From assembly GCF_007744675.1 (NCBI RefSeq), contig NZ_CP036269.1:6313046-6377045 (forward strand): a DNA stretch of 64,000 nucleotides, given 5' to 3'. The position numbers were made by a program, and so were the translations under genes. Numbering within the stretch: position 1 is the stretch's first letter; the number at the start of each line of letters is the position of its first letter. The notes under the pieces were generated by a model. The model made no database searches. It worked only from the letters and a program-made list of their open reading frames with translations, and was not told the DNA's origin. This document shows positions 8,828 through 17,369 of the stretch, in pieces. Source of the DNA: Gimesia alba. Lineage in GTDB: Bacteria > Planctomycetota > Planctomycetia > Planctomycetales > Planctomycetaceae.

Positions 8828-8910
8828 GATCTTTCCTCAAGTTTCTGATTCAGAAAGCTGTTGCTGAAGCCTTTTGAGTCTAAGTAAATATTCATCGCGA
8901 AATAACAGCG

Positions 8911-9798
8911 TCATGATACACGCTGGGAAACGGCATGCCAGGCAGAGAGTGCATCACGATTGGCGGCTACATCGTGCAGACGTAAAATATCGACAGATTG
9001 ATCCGCCAGTGCAATGGATACGCCGACTGTACCAGCCAGACGTTCTTCCACAGAACGACCGAGCAGTTTTGATAAGAATCGCTTGCGGGAATGCCCAATC
9101 AGCACGGGGAAACCCAGTTTTTTGAACTCCTGAATGTGTGAGAGGATTTCCAGATTATGCTCGGCGGTTTTTCCAAACCCGACGCCGGGATCGAGAACGA
9201 TCTGCTCGGGGTTTATTCCGGCAGCCAGCAAGGTTTGAATGCGTTCGCCCAACCATGTTTTCAGATCGGAAACGACGTCCTCGTACTCGGGATGATCCTG
9301 CATGGTTTGTGGCGTCCCCAGAATGTGCATGCAGATCACGCCGGCTTTCGTTTCAGCCGCCAGCGGAATCATTGCCGGATCAAAAGTGAGACCAGAAATA
9401 TCATTAATAATGATGGCGCCGGCTTGAATCGCGCAGCGAGCGACTTCTGCTTTGGTGGTATCAATGGAAATCGGGACGGATGTTTGCGCTGACAAAGCTT
9501 CAATAGCAGGGACGACTCTTCGTAATTCTTCTTCAACAGAGACCGGTTCTGCTCCAGGGCGAGTGGACTCACCCCCAATATCCAGAATGTCGGCACCATC
9601 CTCGACGAGTTTCAGCCCTTTACGAACGGCGGAGTCAACATTGATTGCTTCGCCGCCATCGGAAAAACTATCGGGAGTCACATTCAGGATGCCCATTAAT
9701 AGTGGCATCCCCCCTAAGGAGAGGGACTGATCCACGCATTTCCAGAGCCTTTGAGGCTCTGATTTACTGGTTGAAGTTTTTGAAGATGACAAATTCAC
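8911..9798 (-). CDS. folP: Dihydropteroate synthase
   Basis: 295 residues with a TIM-barrel. Signatures: LMGILNVTPDSFSDGG, 'GADILDIGGESTRPG', 'SIDTTKAEVA', 'INDISG', 'DPGVGFGKT' and 'LIGHSRKRFL'. It condenses p-aminobenzoate with dihydropterin pyrophosphate in folate synthesis and is the sulfonamide target. About 25 polar residues precede the family start, and an alternative start further in is possible. No other folate gene is adjacent. Confidence 0.95.
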   Translation of the reverse strand: MNLSSSKTSTSKSEPQRLWKCVDQSLSLGGMPLLMGILNVTPDSFSDGGEAINVDSAVRKGLKLVEDGADILDIGGESTRPGAEPVSVEEELRRVVPAIEALSAQTSVPISIDTTKAEVARCAIQAGAIIINDISGLTFDPAMIPLAAETKAGVICMHILGTPQTMQDHPEYEDVVSDLKTWLGERIQTLLAAGINPEQIVLDPGVGFGKTAEHNLEILSHIQEFKKLGFPVLIGHSRKRFLSKLLGRSVEERLAGTVGVSIALADQSVDILRLHDVAANRDALSAWHAVSQRVS

Positions 9799-10213
9799 AC
9801 AACGTTCTATTTAACCAAATACTGTTGGGAAGGACTTTTTTGAATCAACTTGGTTTTACTGCCCGGGCTGAAGTCTTGCAAGGAAATTGGCTGAAAGTCG
9901 TTTCTGAATCGAGATTCATGATTTTGATGACTCAAACAATGCCGGTTTGAGTCTATATTTCCCTTTTTAGAATCGAATTTCGCCCTTCAATCGAAACAGA
10001 TGCTCTAAATGTGTTCGCATGCTACGGATTTTCAAGTCGAAGGAATGTACGAAAAACGGCCCATTGGCAATACTTCAGGAAATAGAGGATTTTTAGAGAA
10101 ACTTCATTTTTCGTATTCTCTTTACTTTGACAACGTAATTCGTTCTGGTATTGTAATCAGCGTATTTACTGTAACCGGTAAATCTTACCAAGCTAGAAAA
10201 ACAGACCTGTTTT
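9799..10213. other. Intergenic region upstream of the Cys-rich gene
   Basis: Between the divergent folP gene and the Cys-rich gene lie ~517 bases. The distal ~415 bases hold no frame that I believe in. A GTG-initiated-looking 72-codon frame ending at 10227 has no family features and runs into a hairpin. The region near 10128 contains TTGACA with a weak TATTGT-like -10 about 16 bases on, which could drive a long leader for the next gene; this is only a suggestion. Confidence 0.35.
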
Positions 10214-10288
10214 CCCTAAGTGCGTAGACTTAGGGACATCGTTGGAAAATGAACTAGTGACTTATTTTTCAACGGTAGTGGAACCACT
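10214..10288 (+). promoter_or_regulatory. Structured 5' leader: three hairpins before the Cys-rich gene
   Basis: Three successive inverted repeats lie just upstream of the start at 10316. CCCTAAGT/ACTTAGGG (10214-10221 with 10228-10235) has a 6-base loop. GTTGGAAAATGA/TTATTTTTCAAC (10241-10252 with 10262-10273) is nearly complete. AGTGG/CCACT (10277-10281 with 10284-10288) is close to the ribosome-binding site CTGAGGAG. They suggest a folded mRNA leader that affects stability or translation. I do not recognise it as a known riboswitch. Confidence 0.5.
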
Positions 10289-10315
10289 TTAATTAAAGAA
10301 TCTGAGGAGTACACC

Positions 10316-10798
10316 ATGATTCGAAAAGCTGTCACACTCTCAATGATTGCTGCACTGACTTTGATCTCTGCATCTTTCAGTGTCTCTGACACAGAAGCCG
10401 GGTTGCTGAACCGTTGCTGCAAGCCAGAACGCGTTCGTTGCTGCAAGCCAAAACGTGAACGTTGCTGCAAGCCAGTTCGCGTTCGCTGCTGCAAGCCAGT
10501 CAAAGTTCGTTGCTGCAAGCCAGTCAAAGTTCGCTGCTGCAAGCCAGTTCGCGTTCGTTGCTGCAAACCAGTTCGTGTACGTTGCTGCAAGCCAGCTCCA
10601 GTATGCTGCCCCGCTCCAGCACCAAAGTGCTGTGCACCAGCCCCTAAGTGCTGTGCACCAGCTCCAAAGTGCTGCCCCGCTTCACCTTGCTCAAGCTGTG
10701 AATCAGGTTCACACGCTAAGCCAGCTGCTCCTAAGAAAGTAGAAGAAGCACCAGCTCCTCCAAAGAAAGCTCCAGCACCTGCTCCTAAAAAAGCATAG
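10316..10798 (+). CDS. Secreted Cys-Cys repeat protein (RCCKPxxV type)
   Basis: 160 residues. A signal peptide covers about 1-28 (AALTLISASFSVSDTEA). Eight near-perfect 8-residue repeats of the form RCCKPVRV start at residue 33, giving strong positive charge. Four CC units of the CCAPAPK/CCPAPAP type and a CSSC follow. The tail is rich in Pro, Ala and Lys (APAPKKA). In total there are 12 CC pairs. TCTGAGGAG lies 9 bases before the ATG. No known enzyme motif is present. Exported, regularly spaced Cys and Pro suggest disulfide cross-linked envelope material; metal binding is the alternative. A paralogue lies at 60921. Confidence 0.85.
   Translation: MIRKAVTLSMIAALTLISASFSVSDTEAGLLNRCCKPERVRCCKPKRERCCKPVRVRCCKPVKVRCCKPVKVRCCKPVRVRCCKPVRVRCCKPAPVCCPAPAPKCCAPAPKCCAPAPKCCPASPCSSCESGSHAKPAAPKKVEEAPAPPKKAPAPAPKKA
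10427..10600 (+). repeat. In-gene tandem repeats, 24-bp period
   Basis: The codons for the RCCKPxxV units repeat every 24 bases with very few differences (TGCTGCAAGCCAG core). They are followed after 10600 by 21-base units coding for CCAPAPK. Conservation at third positions indicates recent expansion or gene-conversion-like homogenisation. This array is coding and has no spacers. Confidence 0.8.
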
Positions 10799-10866
10799 TG
10801 AACTGAGCTAACTCTGATAGATCATCCTTTTGAGTATGACTATCAGGAGCTAGATCTGAAAAATTG

Positions 10867-10900
10867 AAACGGCCCATTGCTTTGTGCAATCGGGCCGTTT
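10867..10900 (+). terminator. Intrinsic terminator of the Cys-rich gene
   Basis: AAACGGCCCATTGC pairs with GCAAT(c)GGGCCGTTT around a TTTGT loop, giving a long GC-rich stem ending in T residues, 68 bases after the stop codon at 10798. Confidence 0.85.
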
Positions 10901-10957
10901 ATTGTTTGTATCGATCGTACTGGTTATGACAGTTTTATGCTCATCCGAGCCGATCGT

Positions 10958-11308
10958 TCAAGCAGATTTCGCGTAGGAGTGATCTGATTCTGATTGCTCG
11001 GGAGTGCTATGCCTCTTGAGCATCTTCTGCAACTTGGGAAGCATCTTGTCTCCCATCCGAGTGACTTGATAAAAAACTCCTGAATCCCGGCCGGAAATCT
11101 GGAATTTCAACAAGTCAAAGGCGATCAGTTTACCATGAATTCGAGGGAGGTGTTCAGGAACAACACCTTCTACCTCGTTCTGGCGAATAATCCATCCGTC
11201 AAACTCAGGATCCTGCTTTTTAGCCTGAAGCTGCGACTGCCTATAATGGTTCAACACGAGACACCATTCAGGGTTTTCCATCATCTGTTCTAATTCAAAG
11301 TCGATCAT
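10958..11308 (-). CDS. Small winged-helix-like protein, unknown function
   Basis: 116 residues with no signal peptide or membrane segment. The C-terminal half (HLPRIHGKLIAFDLLKFQ, then 'GVFYQVTRMGDKML') has the helix, recognition helix and 'YxVTxxG' wing pattern seen in many winged-helix DNA-binding proteins. The tail is His/Ser/Glu-rich and polar. I do not recognise a named family. It is minus-strand, downstream of an unrelated terminator, with ~200 bases separating it from the HD phosphohydrolase stop. Confidence 0.6.
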   Translation of the reverse strand: MIDFELEQMMENPEWCLVLNHYRQSQLQAKKQDPEFDGWIIRQNEVEGVVPEHLPRIHGKLIAFDLLKFQISGRDSGVFYQVTRMGDKMLPKLQKMLKRHSTPEQSESDHSYAKSA

Positions 11309-11391
11309 GCTTTTCTTATCGACTTTGCCTGAAAATCAGTCGCACGGATTTTTCTCTGCCGACACGACCGACATAACAGGACTATTGTCTT

Positions 11392-11415
11392 CCCTGATTC
11401 ATTAAAAAATCAGGG
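11392..11415. terminator. Possible terminator hairpin
   Basis: CCCTGATT (11392-11399) pairs with AATCAGGG (11408-11415) across an A-rich loop. It lies ~100 bases beyond the stop of the minus-strand HD gene. No clear T-tract follows on that strand, so the role is uncertain. Confidence 0.35.
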
Positions 11416-11514
11416 AAAACTACTCAAGAACAGAGAGCACATTGAGACTTGTCCCAAGCGTTACTATCCGTATTTTTGTTCATCGTCTGCCTGTCATTCA
11501 ATCAAGAATGGTCA

Positions 11515-12921
11515 TTACATATTCGTTTTTGAATCGGAGACTTCACCTAATGCTGCATTCAACGCATTGGTCATCTCGGAATCATGTAGATGGTCTTGGG
11601 TATAAATCCGGAAAATCAAAAAGCTGACAGGTAATGCACGAAATAGTTCGTCATCGCTGAGCTCCTGTGTGTTCCCGGTACCTGGATCCAGAAGAAAATT
11701 CTGGCCTCCGGCGGGAAGCCTGCCACTGGGTCGATGATAGTGTCGGGCTACATCAATCCGGAGAGGAATCTGCTTTAACTCTGCAGGCAGCTTGGCCCGC
11801 ACCCGCTTTTCCACCAGATCCGGTTCAGAAAAAATGGAGGTATGGACGGCAGATCCCGAATGAAAATTGATCGACCGTTCGCAAGCCATTTTCCATTCCA
11901 CATTCCGCGCAAGGAGTCCCTGCCAGCGTTTCGCCAGATCTTGAACTTCTGGATTATCGCTTTTATGAAACCTGCCCACATCAACCAAAAACGAGGATTC
12001 AGTAAACCCCTGATAGTCATCCAGATGATCTAGTGGATTTCCATGAAACAGGTGCCGCATTGTTTCTGCAAAGATTTCCTCAAGCGCCAAATCGAGCGCG
12101 CGAACGGTGCGATGGTAATAAATCGTGCGAAATAAGTTTGCCCGGGTTTCGATAAAATTAACTAAAGCCGGCAGACCCCGCCCATGAATCGTGAGACCTT
12201 CCGATGTAAAAAAGCTGTAATGTATCAAGCGGGAAAGATCGACGGCCCGGATGTTATAGCCCGACATATACGCATCGCGAAGTACGAAATCCATATTATC
12301 CACGGTATAGATGCCGCTGAACATTCCTCTCAACTTACAGAGCCAATCAGGATTACCCTGCTCGCTCTCAGCATCTCCTGCGGGCCGGCGAATCAACCAG
12401 CCAATCTGCTTGGGATCCAGTTCTTCGAGAGGATTCAACTGACCATTCGGATTTCGACGGATCCCCCGAATCAAATCCCCCAGTTCCTGTTCAATAATGT
12501 AGGCACCAATATCCTCATGTGTCAGGTCAAATTGATCCAGATAGTGATCATCAAAAAAATGACCAAAAGGTCCATGCCCGACATCATGCAACAACGCTGC
12601 CAGCCTTACCAGACTTTCTACATAAGGCAGTGAAGGTACATTCCGGCAGGAACTGTTCAGAGAATCATACCAGGCATTGATGCAAACAGACGCTAAATGC
12701 ATTGCCCCCAGCACGTGCTGAAACCGCATATGTTCTGCCGACGGAAATACCCACCACGCTGTCTGCAGCTGGTGAATGTGCCTTAAACGCTGGACCCAGG
12801 GATGATCGATAATTTCCTGTTCGGAGACTTCATCATCGGGAATCCCCGTTTTCGAGGTAAACGGGATATATCCGTGAATCGGATCGTGGGTCAAACTTTC
12901 GGAAATAAAATCGCGTACCAT
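11515..12921 (-). CDS. HD-domain phosphohydrolase (dGTPase-like, COG1078 type)
   Basis: 468 residues. The N-terminus 'THDPIHGYIPFT' is typical of this family ('D.iHG.i'). Metal ligands are His69 (RFQHVLGAMHLA), His112-Asp113 (LAALLHDVGHGPFGHFFD) and a later Asp in NMDFVLRDAYMSG. The 'HGRGLPALVNFIETRANLF' and 'YYHRTVRALDLALEEIF' segments fit the dGTPase-like all-helical fold. It probably hydrolyses dNTPs or another nucleotide, but the substrate is not set by sequence. It is divergent from trkH. Confidence 0.85.
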   Translation of the reverse strand: MVRDFISESLTHDPIHGYIPFTSKTGIPDDEVSEQEIIDHPWVQRLRHIHQLQTAWWVFPSAEHMRFQHVLGAMHLASVCINAWYDSLNSSCRNVPSLPYVESLVRLAALLHDVGHGPFGHFFDDHYLDQFDLTHEDIGAYIIEQELGDLIRGIRRNPNGQLNPLEELDPKQIGWLIRRPAGDAESEQGNPDWLCKLRGMFSGIYTVDNMDFVLRDAYMSGYNIRAVDLSRLIHYSFFTSEGLTIHGRGLPALVNFIETRANLFRTIYYHRTVRALDLALEEIFAETMRHLFHGNPLDHLDDYQGFTESSFLVDVGRFHKSDNPEVQDLAKRWQGLLARNVEWKMACERSINFHSGSAVHTSIFSEPDLVEKRVRAKLPAELKQIPLRIDVARHYHRPSGRLPAGGQNFLLDPGTGNTQELSDDELFRALPVSFLIFRIYTQDHLHDSEMTNALNAALGEVSDSKTNM

Positions 12922-13007
12922 TTTCTCACTGCTTCAATTGCACTATAGTGCTGATAAAGTCTGGACAGGTTTTCATAATCTCAAATTTTGTTACAGCTTT
13001 AATTCAT

Positions 13008-14831
13008 ATGACGTTGTCGCACCTTCCAAGCCGTTTACAGTATCAAACGCACCACCCCCGGCGGAGTCGTGTACTTAGACGGATTGAAATTATCGCGTTG
13101 ATTATCGGGCTGGTTGCCACTGTCATTCTACATGGCCTGCTGAAGATTACCACCATCGTCCACTGGGAATTAGGTTGCACCATTGTGATCGCAATGGTCT
13201 ATTTCACATTGAGCCTGACGATTCGCTATCTCTGGCATCTCTCCCGAAAAGAATTTGTGAAGAAATACCTGGCGAATATTTTCATCTCCGGCCTGTGGGT
13301 TCTTTCATGCATTGCTATTCTGATTTTTCACGACCTGTTTCCCGATGGCGTTTCCGGGCGACTGGAATTGATTCTAGGCGTTTCCGAGTTCTGCATCATT
13401 CTGCGTACTCTGTATGAAACGATTATTTTAATTCGTCGTGTCTCTGCCCGTGGTTGGAACCCGGCCTTAATTGTGGTTGCCTCGTTTCTGATCCTGATCA
13501 GTATCGGGACCATCTTGCTGATGTTTCCCACCGCCCGTGTCCAGGATCCGACTGACAATGCGACAGAAGCGGCCCCTTTCCTGGTTGCTTTATTTACCTC
13601 TACCAGCGCCAGTTGCGTCACGGGACTGATTGTGGTTCCCACCGGTTCTTACTGGAGCAGAACCGGGCAGACCATCATTATGATTCTGTTTCAGATTGGT
13701 GGCTTGGGAATTTTAACATTTGGTGCGTTCTTCGCTGCTGCATTTGGCCGCACTATGCAGATTCGCGAGAGTGTCACTTTCAGTGAGATGCTGGAATCAC
13801 ATCAGCGCGGAGACGTCAGGCGGCTGCTGCTGGCCATTCTTGGAATTACCATTTTCACGGAACTCACGGGCGCATTTTTTCTGACAGGCCTCTGGCCGGA
13901 ACTCCCCTGGCAAGAGCGACTCTATTACAGTTTGTTCCATTCGGTCAGCGGTTATTGCAATGCCGGTTTCAGTCTGATGGATGACAATTTGCTCAACATG
14001 GGACACCACTGGCAGGTGTGGGGCGTCATGCCTGCTTTAATCATCATTGGAGGGCTGGGGTTTGCCGTAAATTATAATTATTTGATTTATGGCATCACTC
14101 ATTTCTCCAACTTTTCAATACGTAAACCGTTATTTAATCATCCCACCCAAAAAGTCAGACTGACCGTCTCATCGCGTCTTGTGACTCTGACTACACTGTT
14201 CCTGCTCATCGGAGGCACACTCGGAATCTATCTACTGGAATCCATTCATCAACAAAAAGAGGTTTCTGCGTGGGAGCAACTCAACTCTGCCTGGTTCCAA
14301 TCTGTCACCTTCAGGACCGCGGGTTTTAACACGGTCGATTTAGCTGAGTATCAACCGCACACCAAACTTTTTGCGATTCTAATGATGTTTATCGGGGCCT
14401 CTCCTGGTTCAACAGGGGGTGGCGTGAAAACAGTCGTCTGTGCGCTCGCCGTACTTTCGGTCTGGTCACTTCTCAAGGGACGAGATCGTGTTGAGATCAT
14501 GGGACGCACGATTCCTAATACTTTAATCAACCGCTCTTTGACCATTATTTCGCTCGGAATCCTGGTCCTGATGAGTTCCACACTGCTCGTAGTCATGTTT
14601 GAAAACAGGCAGGATATCTTTTTGGATCACCTGTTTGAAACCACCAGTGCTTTTGCCACGGTCGGCGTTTCCACCGGAATTACCGCGGAATTATCCCCCC
14701 CTTCCCATTGGGTTATCATCCTGACGATGTTTATTGGAAGAGTGGGACCCTTGACTGCCCTGATTGCACTGACCAACCGCGGGCCGTCTTACAGATACAG
14801 TTACCCGGAAGAAAGTGTAACTTTAGGCTAG
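13008..14831 (+). CDS. TrkH/KtrB-family potassium uptake channel subunit
   Basis: 607 residues from the ATG at 13008; an in-frame GTG at 12948 would add 20 residues. An N-terminal extension carries extra membrane segments. Four pore repeats follow, with selectivity-filter-like loops: TSASCVTGLIV, SVSGYCNAGFSL, VTFRTAGFNTVD and SAFATVGVSTGIT. The intramembrane GASPGSTGGGVKT loop of the third repeat is present. It moves K+ (or Na+-coupled K+) across the inner membrane. The regulatory TrkA/KtrA partner is encoded 69 bases downstream. No clear Shine-Dalgarno precedes the chosen start. Confidence 0.93.
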   Translation: MTLSHLPSRLQYQTHHPRRSRVLRRIEIIALIIGLVATVILHGLLKITTIVHWELGCTIVIAMVYFTLSLTIRYLWHLSRKEFVKKYLANIFISGLWVLSCIAILIFHDLFPDGVSGRLELILGVSEFCIILRTLYETIILIRRVSARGWNPALIVVASFLILISIGTILLMFPTARVQDPTDNATEAAPFLVALFTSTSASCVTGLIVVPTGSYWSRTGQTIIMILFQIGGLGILTFGAFFAAAFGRTMQIRESVTFSEMLESHQRGDVRRLLLAILGITIFTELTGAFFLTGLWPELPWQERLYYSLFHSVSGYCNAGFSLMDDNLLNMGHHWQVWGVMPALIIIGGLGFAVNYNYLIYGITHFSNFSIRKPLFNHPTQKVRLTVSSRLVTLTTLFLLIGGTLGIYLLESIHQQKEVSAWEQLNSAWFQSVTFRTAGFNTVDLAEYQPHTKLFAILMMFIGASPGSTGGGVKTVVCALAVLSVWSLLKGRDRVEIMGRTIPNTLINRSLTIISLGILVLMSSTLLVVMFENRQDIFLDHLFETTSAFATVGVSTGITAELSPPSHWVIILTMFIGRVGPLTALIALTNRGPSYRYSYPEESVTLG

Positions 14832-14900
14832 CAGAGAATTAATTAAGCGCGATTTTATTTAAATGACAGACAATTCATTTTGATCAGGAGACTTCATCCA

Positions 14901-15590
14901 GTGATTAAAGTAGCGGTAATCGGCTTAGGACGCTTTGGAATTGAACTGGCCAAACGACTGGGAAACAGTGGAGTCGAAGTCATTGCGATTGACCATTCAG
15001 ATAAGCTGGTCAACGAAGTCAAAGACGATGTCGCAATCGCAGTGCGTCTGAATGCGACAGATGAACTTGCTTTAAAGAGCCAGGAGGTTGACAAAGTCGA
15101 CGCCTGTGTGATTTCGATCGGCGAAAACTTTGAAGCAGCCTTACTCGTTACCGTCATCGTCAAAAAGCTAGGTGTTCCCAAAATCATCTGTCGTGCGCAA
15201 TCGCAATTTCATGCTGAAATATTTACTCAAATCGGCGCGACTGAAGTCATCCAACCTGAAGTCCAGGCCGGTGCCCACCTCGCCCGTTTGCTGGCAAACC
15301 CCCATCTGGAAGATTATCTGCAGGTTGGCGACGGATACACAATGATCGAGCTGTTGACCCCCAATCAGTTTGTCGGTAAAAACCTGACCGAACTAGCCCT
15401 GCGTTCTAAATATTCGGTGAATGTGGTCGCAGTCCGCAAGCGTAATTCGGAAGAGATCGAGAAAAAAACAGGCAAAGTCTATAACACCGACTGTGTGCCT
15501 CACCCTGATTATCAGATTCAGGAATCAGATATACTTTTAATCATTGGAACCGATCAAAACCTGGCACGGCTCCCGACCAGTAATACGTAA
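14901..15590 (+). CDS. TrkA/KtrA potassium channel regulatory subunit (RCK domains)
   Basis: 229 residues from the GTG at 14901, supported by CAGGAG ten bases upstream; the frame also opens at a TTG at 14880. The RCK_N Rossmann motif is VIGLGRFGIELAKRLG, with an acidic residue (AIDHSD) for the nucleotide ribose. An RCK_C half follows (YTMIELLTPNQFVGKNLTEL). It forms the cytoplasmic ring that gates the TrkH/KtrB pore in response to ATP/ADP or NAD(H). There is a single RCK_N-RCK_C unit (KtrA-like), not the doubled form of E. coli TrkA. Confidence 0.92.
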   Translation: MIKVAVIGLGRFGIELAKRLGNSGVEVIAIDHSDKLVNEVKDDVAIAVRLNATDELALKSQEVDKVDACVISIGENFEAALLVTVIVKKLGVPKIICRAQSQFHAEIFTQIGATEVIQPEVQAGAHLARLLANPHLEDYLQVGDGYTMIELLTPNQFVGKNLTELALRSKYSVNVVAVRKRNSEEIEKKTGKVYNTDCVPHPDYQIQESDILLIIGTDQNLARLPTSNT

Positions 15591-15633
15591 CCAGCTCTGA
15601 ATTCAATAAAGAGACGATGTAGCAGGCACGTCT

Positions 15634-17121
15634 TTACACCCAATCCACGGCACGTCCGACCGCTTTTTTCCAGCGTTGATACAAATGGTCGCGTTTAGTC
15701 GAATCCATGGCGGGCTGAAATTCAGCATCGAGAGCCCAGTTCTTTGTGACTTCGTCCTGATTCTGCCAGAACCCCACTGCCAGACCCGCCAGATAGGCAG
15801 CCCCCAATGCGGTTGTTTCATGCACAACGGGCCGTTGAACGGGAACATCCAACATATCTGACTGGAACTGCATGAGCAGATTATTCGCCGCGGCACCGCC
15901 ATCAACCTTGAGGGTTTTCAGTTTGATCTTTGAATCCTGTTCCATGGCATGCAAGACGTCACAGCTCTGATAGGCTAATGACTCTAGAACCGCCCGTGCA
16001 ACATGCTCCTGTGTCGTACCCCGTGTTATGCCAATCAAGGTCCCACGGGCATTTTGGTTCCAGTAGGGAGCTCCCAAACCGACAAACGCAGGCACAAAGA
16101 AAACATCGCCGGAATCCTCAACTTGTGACGCCAGCCCTTCGATTTCTTCAGCAGACTTGATCATCTGCAAGCCGTCACGAAGCCACTGTATGGCGGCTCC
16201 TGCAATGAAGACGGAACCTTCCAGACAATAGGTCACCTTTCCATTAATACGCCAGCCAATGGTGGTGAGCAGCCCCGTCTCTGAAGGCACAGGTTGCTCG
16301 CCTGTATTCATCAACATGAAGCAGCCTGTTCCGTAGGTGTTTTTGGCGGCTCCCTGCTCAAAGCATCCCTGGCCGAATGTCGCCGCCTGCTGGTCGCCGG
16401 CGATCCCCGCGATTTTGATCGGCTCTCCAAATAGATCAGGCGTCGTCTCGCCGTAGACTTCGCTGGAGTCTTTGACTTCGGGCAACATACAACGGGGAAT
16501 GTTGAATACCTTGAGCAGTTCCTCATCCCACTCATGCGTGTGGATATTATAGAGTAAGGTGCGGCAGGCATTACTGGGATCGGTAACATGCACTTTGCCC
16601 CCCGTCAGCCGCCAAATCAAAAATGTATCGATTGTCCCGAACAGAATCTTGCCGGCTTTAGCTCGTTCTCTCAGGCCTTCAATCTCATTCAACAGATACT
16701 CAATTTTGGTACCGGAAAAATAGGCATCGAGTACCAGCCCCGTTTTCTCACGGAATAACTTCTCGTACCCTTCTGCTTTTAGTTGGTCACAACGATCGGC
16801 GGTCAGTCGACTCTGCCAGACAATCGCATTCGAAACCGGTTTCCCCGTCTCACGATCCCAGAGCACAATGGTTTCCCGCTGATTGGTAATCCCAATCGCG
16901 GCAATCTCCGCAGGCGTTGCACCTGACTGCTGAATCACGGTTTGCGCCGTTGCCAGTTGTGAATTCCAAATCGCCTCAGGATTATGCTCTACGAGCCCCG
17001 GCGAGGGAAAGATCTGCTCGAACTCCTGTTGTGCAGTCGCTTCGATTTGACCTTGATGATTAAACAAAATGGATCGGCTGGATGTCGTTCCCTGATCAAG
17101 GGCCAATACATATTTTGCCAT
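15634..17121 (-). CDS. glpK: Glycerol kinase
   Basis: 495 residues, the standard length. FGGY-family motifs: [19 protein letters not shown] at the ATP site, 'VEHNPEAIW', '[17 protein letters not shown]', '[11 protein letters not shown]', '[14 protein letters not shown]' and '[19 protein letters not shown]'. It phosphorylates glycerol to sn-glycerol 3-phosphate. AAGGAG lies 7 bases before the ATG on the minus strand. No glpF or glpD is adjacent. It ends 43 bases from the convergent trkA-like gene. Confidence 0.96.
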   Translation of the reverse strand: MAKYVLALDQGTTSSRSILFNHQGQIEATAQQEFEQIFPSPGLVEHNPEAIWNSQLATAQTVIQQSGATPAEIAAIGITNQRETIVLWDRETGKPVSNAIVWQSRLTADRCDQLKAEGYEKLFREKTGLVLDAYFSGTKIEYLLNEIEGLRERAKAGKILFGTIDTFLIWRLTGGKVHVTDPSNACRTLLYNIHTHEWDEELLKVFNIPRCMLPEVKDSSEVYGETTPDLFGEPIKIAGIAGDQQAATFGQGCFEQGAAKNTYGTGCFMLMNTGEQPVPSETGLLTTIGWRINGKVTYCLEGSVFIAGAAIQWLRDGLQMIKSAEEIEGLASQVEDSGDVFFVPAFVGLGAPYWNQNARGTLIGITRGTTQEHVARAVLESLAYQSCDVLHAMEQDSKIKLKTLKVDGGAAANNLLMQFQSDMLDVPVQRPVVHETTALGAAYLAGLAVGFWQNQDEVTKNWALDAEFQPAMDSTKRDHLYQRWKKAVGRAVDWV

Positions 17122-17262
17122 CGAAATACTCCTTGAGTTGATTGAAGGCTCCTGGGGGCTGCGTTGCGTATTGATTTAACGTTCAGATTACGCCAGCCGA
17201 GCCAGGTTCTCAAGGAATTCCTGCTATTTCTTTGTTTACATCAACTTCAAACGCTCTGCGCA

Positions 17263-17306
17263 TAAAAAAACTGATGGCAAGTGAAATCGTTTCACAAGCC
17301 ATCAGT
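17263..17306 (-). terminator. Intrinsic terminator downstream of the ammonium transporter
   Basis: On the minus strand, ACTGATGGC (17306-17298) pairs with GCCATCAGT (17278-17270), with an additional inner TGAAA/TTTCA pairing. The hairpin is followed by a run of seven Ts (17270-17264). It lies ~65 bases after the stop of the amt gene. Confidence 0.88.
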
Positions 17307-17369
17307 CAGTCACACTAATAGTACCTCCTGCAAAGTACCAGTGTCTTCAAACAGGTCTCAGAGCCTCGC

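Noticed and set aside
10009-10227. 72-codon frame upstream of the Cys-rich gene
   Set aside because: No domain, no clear start signal, and it ends inside a leader hairpin.
10216-10590. Minus-strand frame rich in QQRTRTGL repeats opposite the Cys-rich gene
   Set aside because: It is the antisense shadow of the 24-bp coding repeats on the plus strand. It has no ribosome-binding site, and the plus-strand product has a signal peptide and terminator.
10427-10680. CRISPR-like periodic repeats
   Set aside because: The repeats are directly adjacent with no unique spacers and code in frame for a secreted protein. No cas genes are present.
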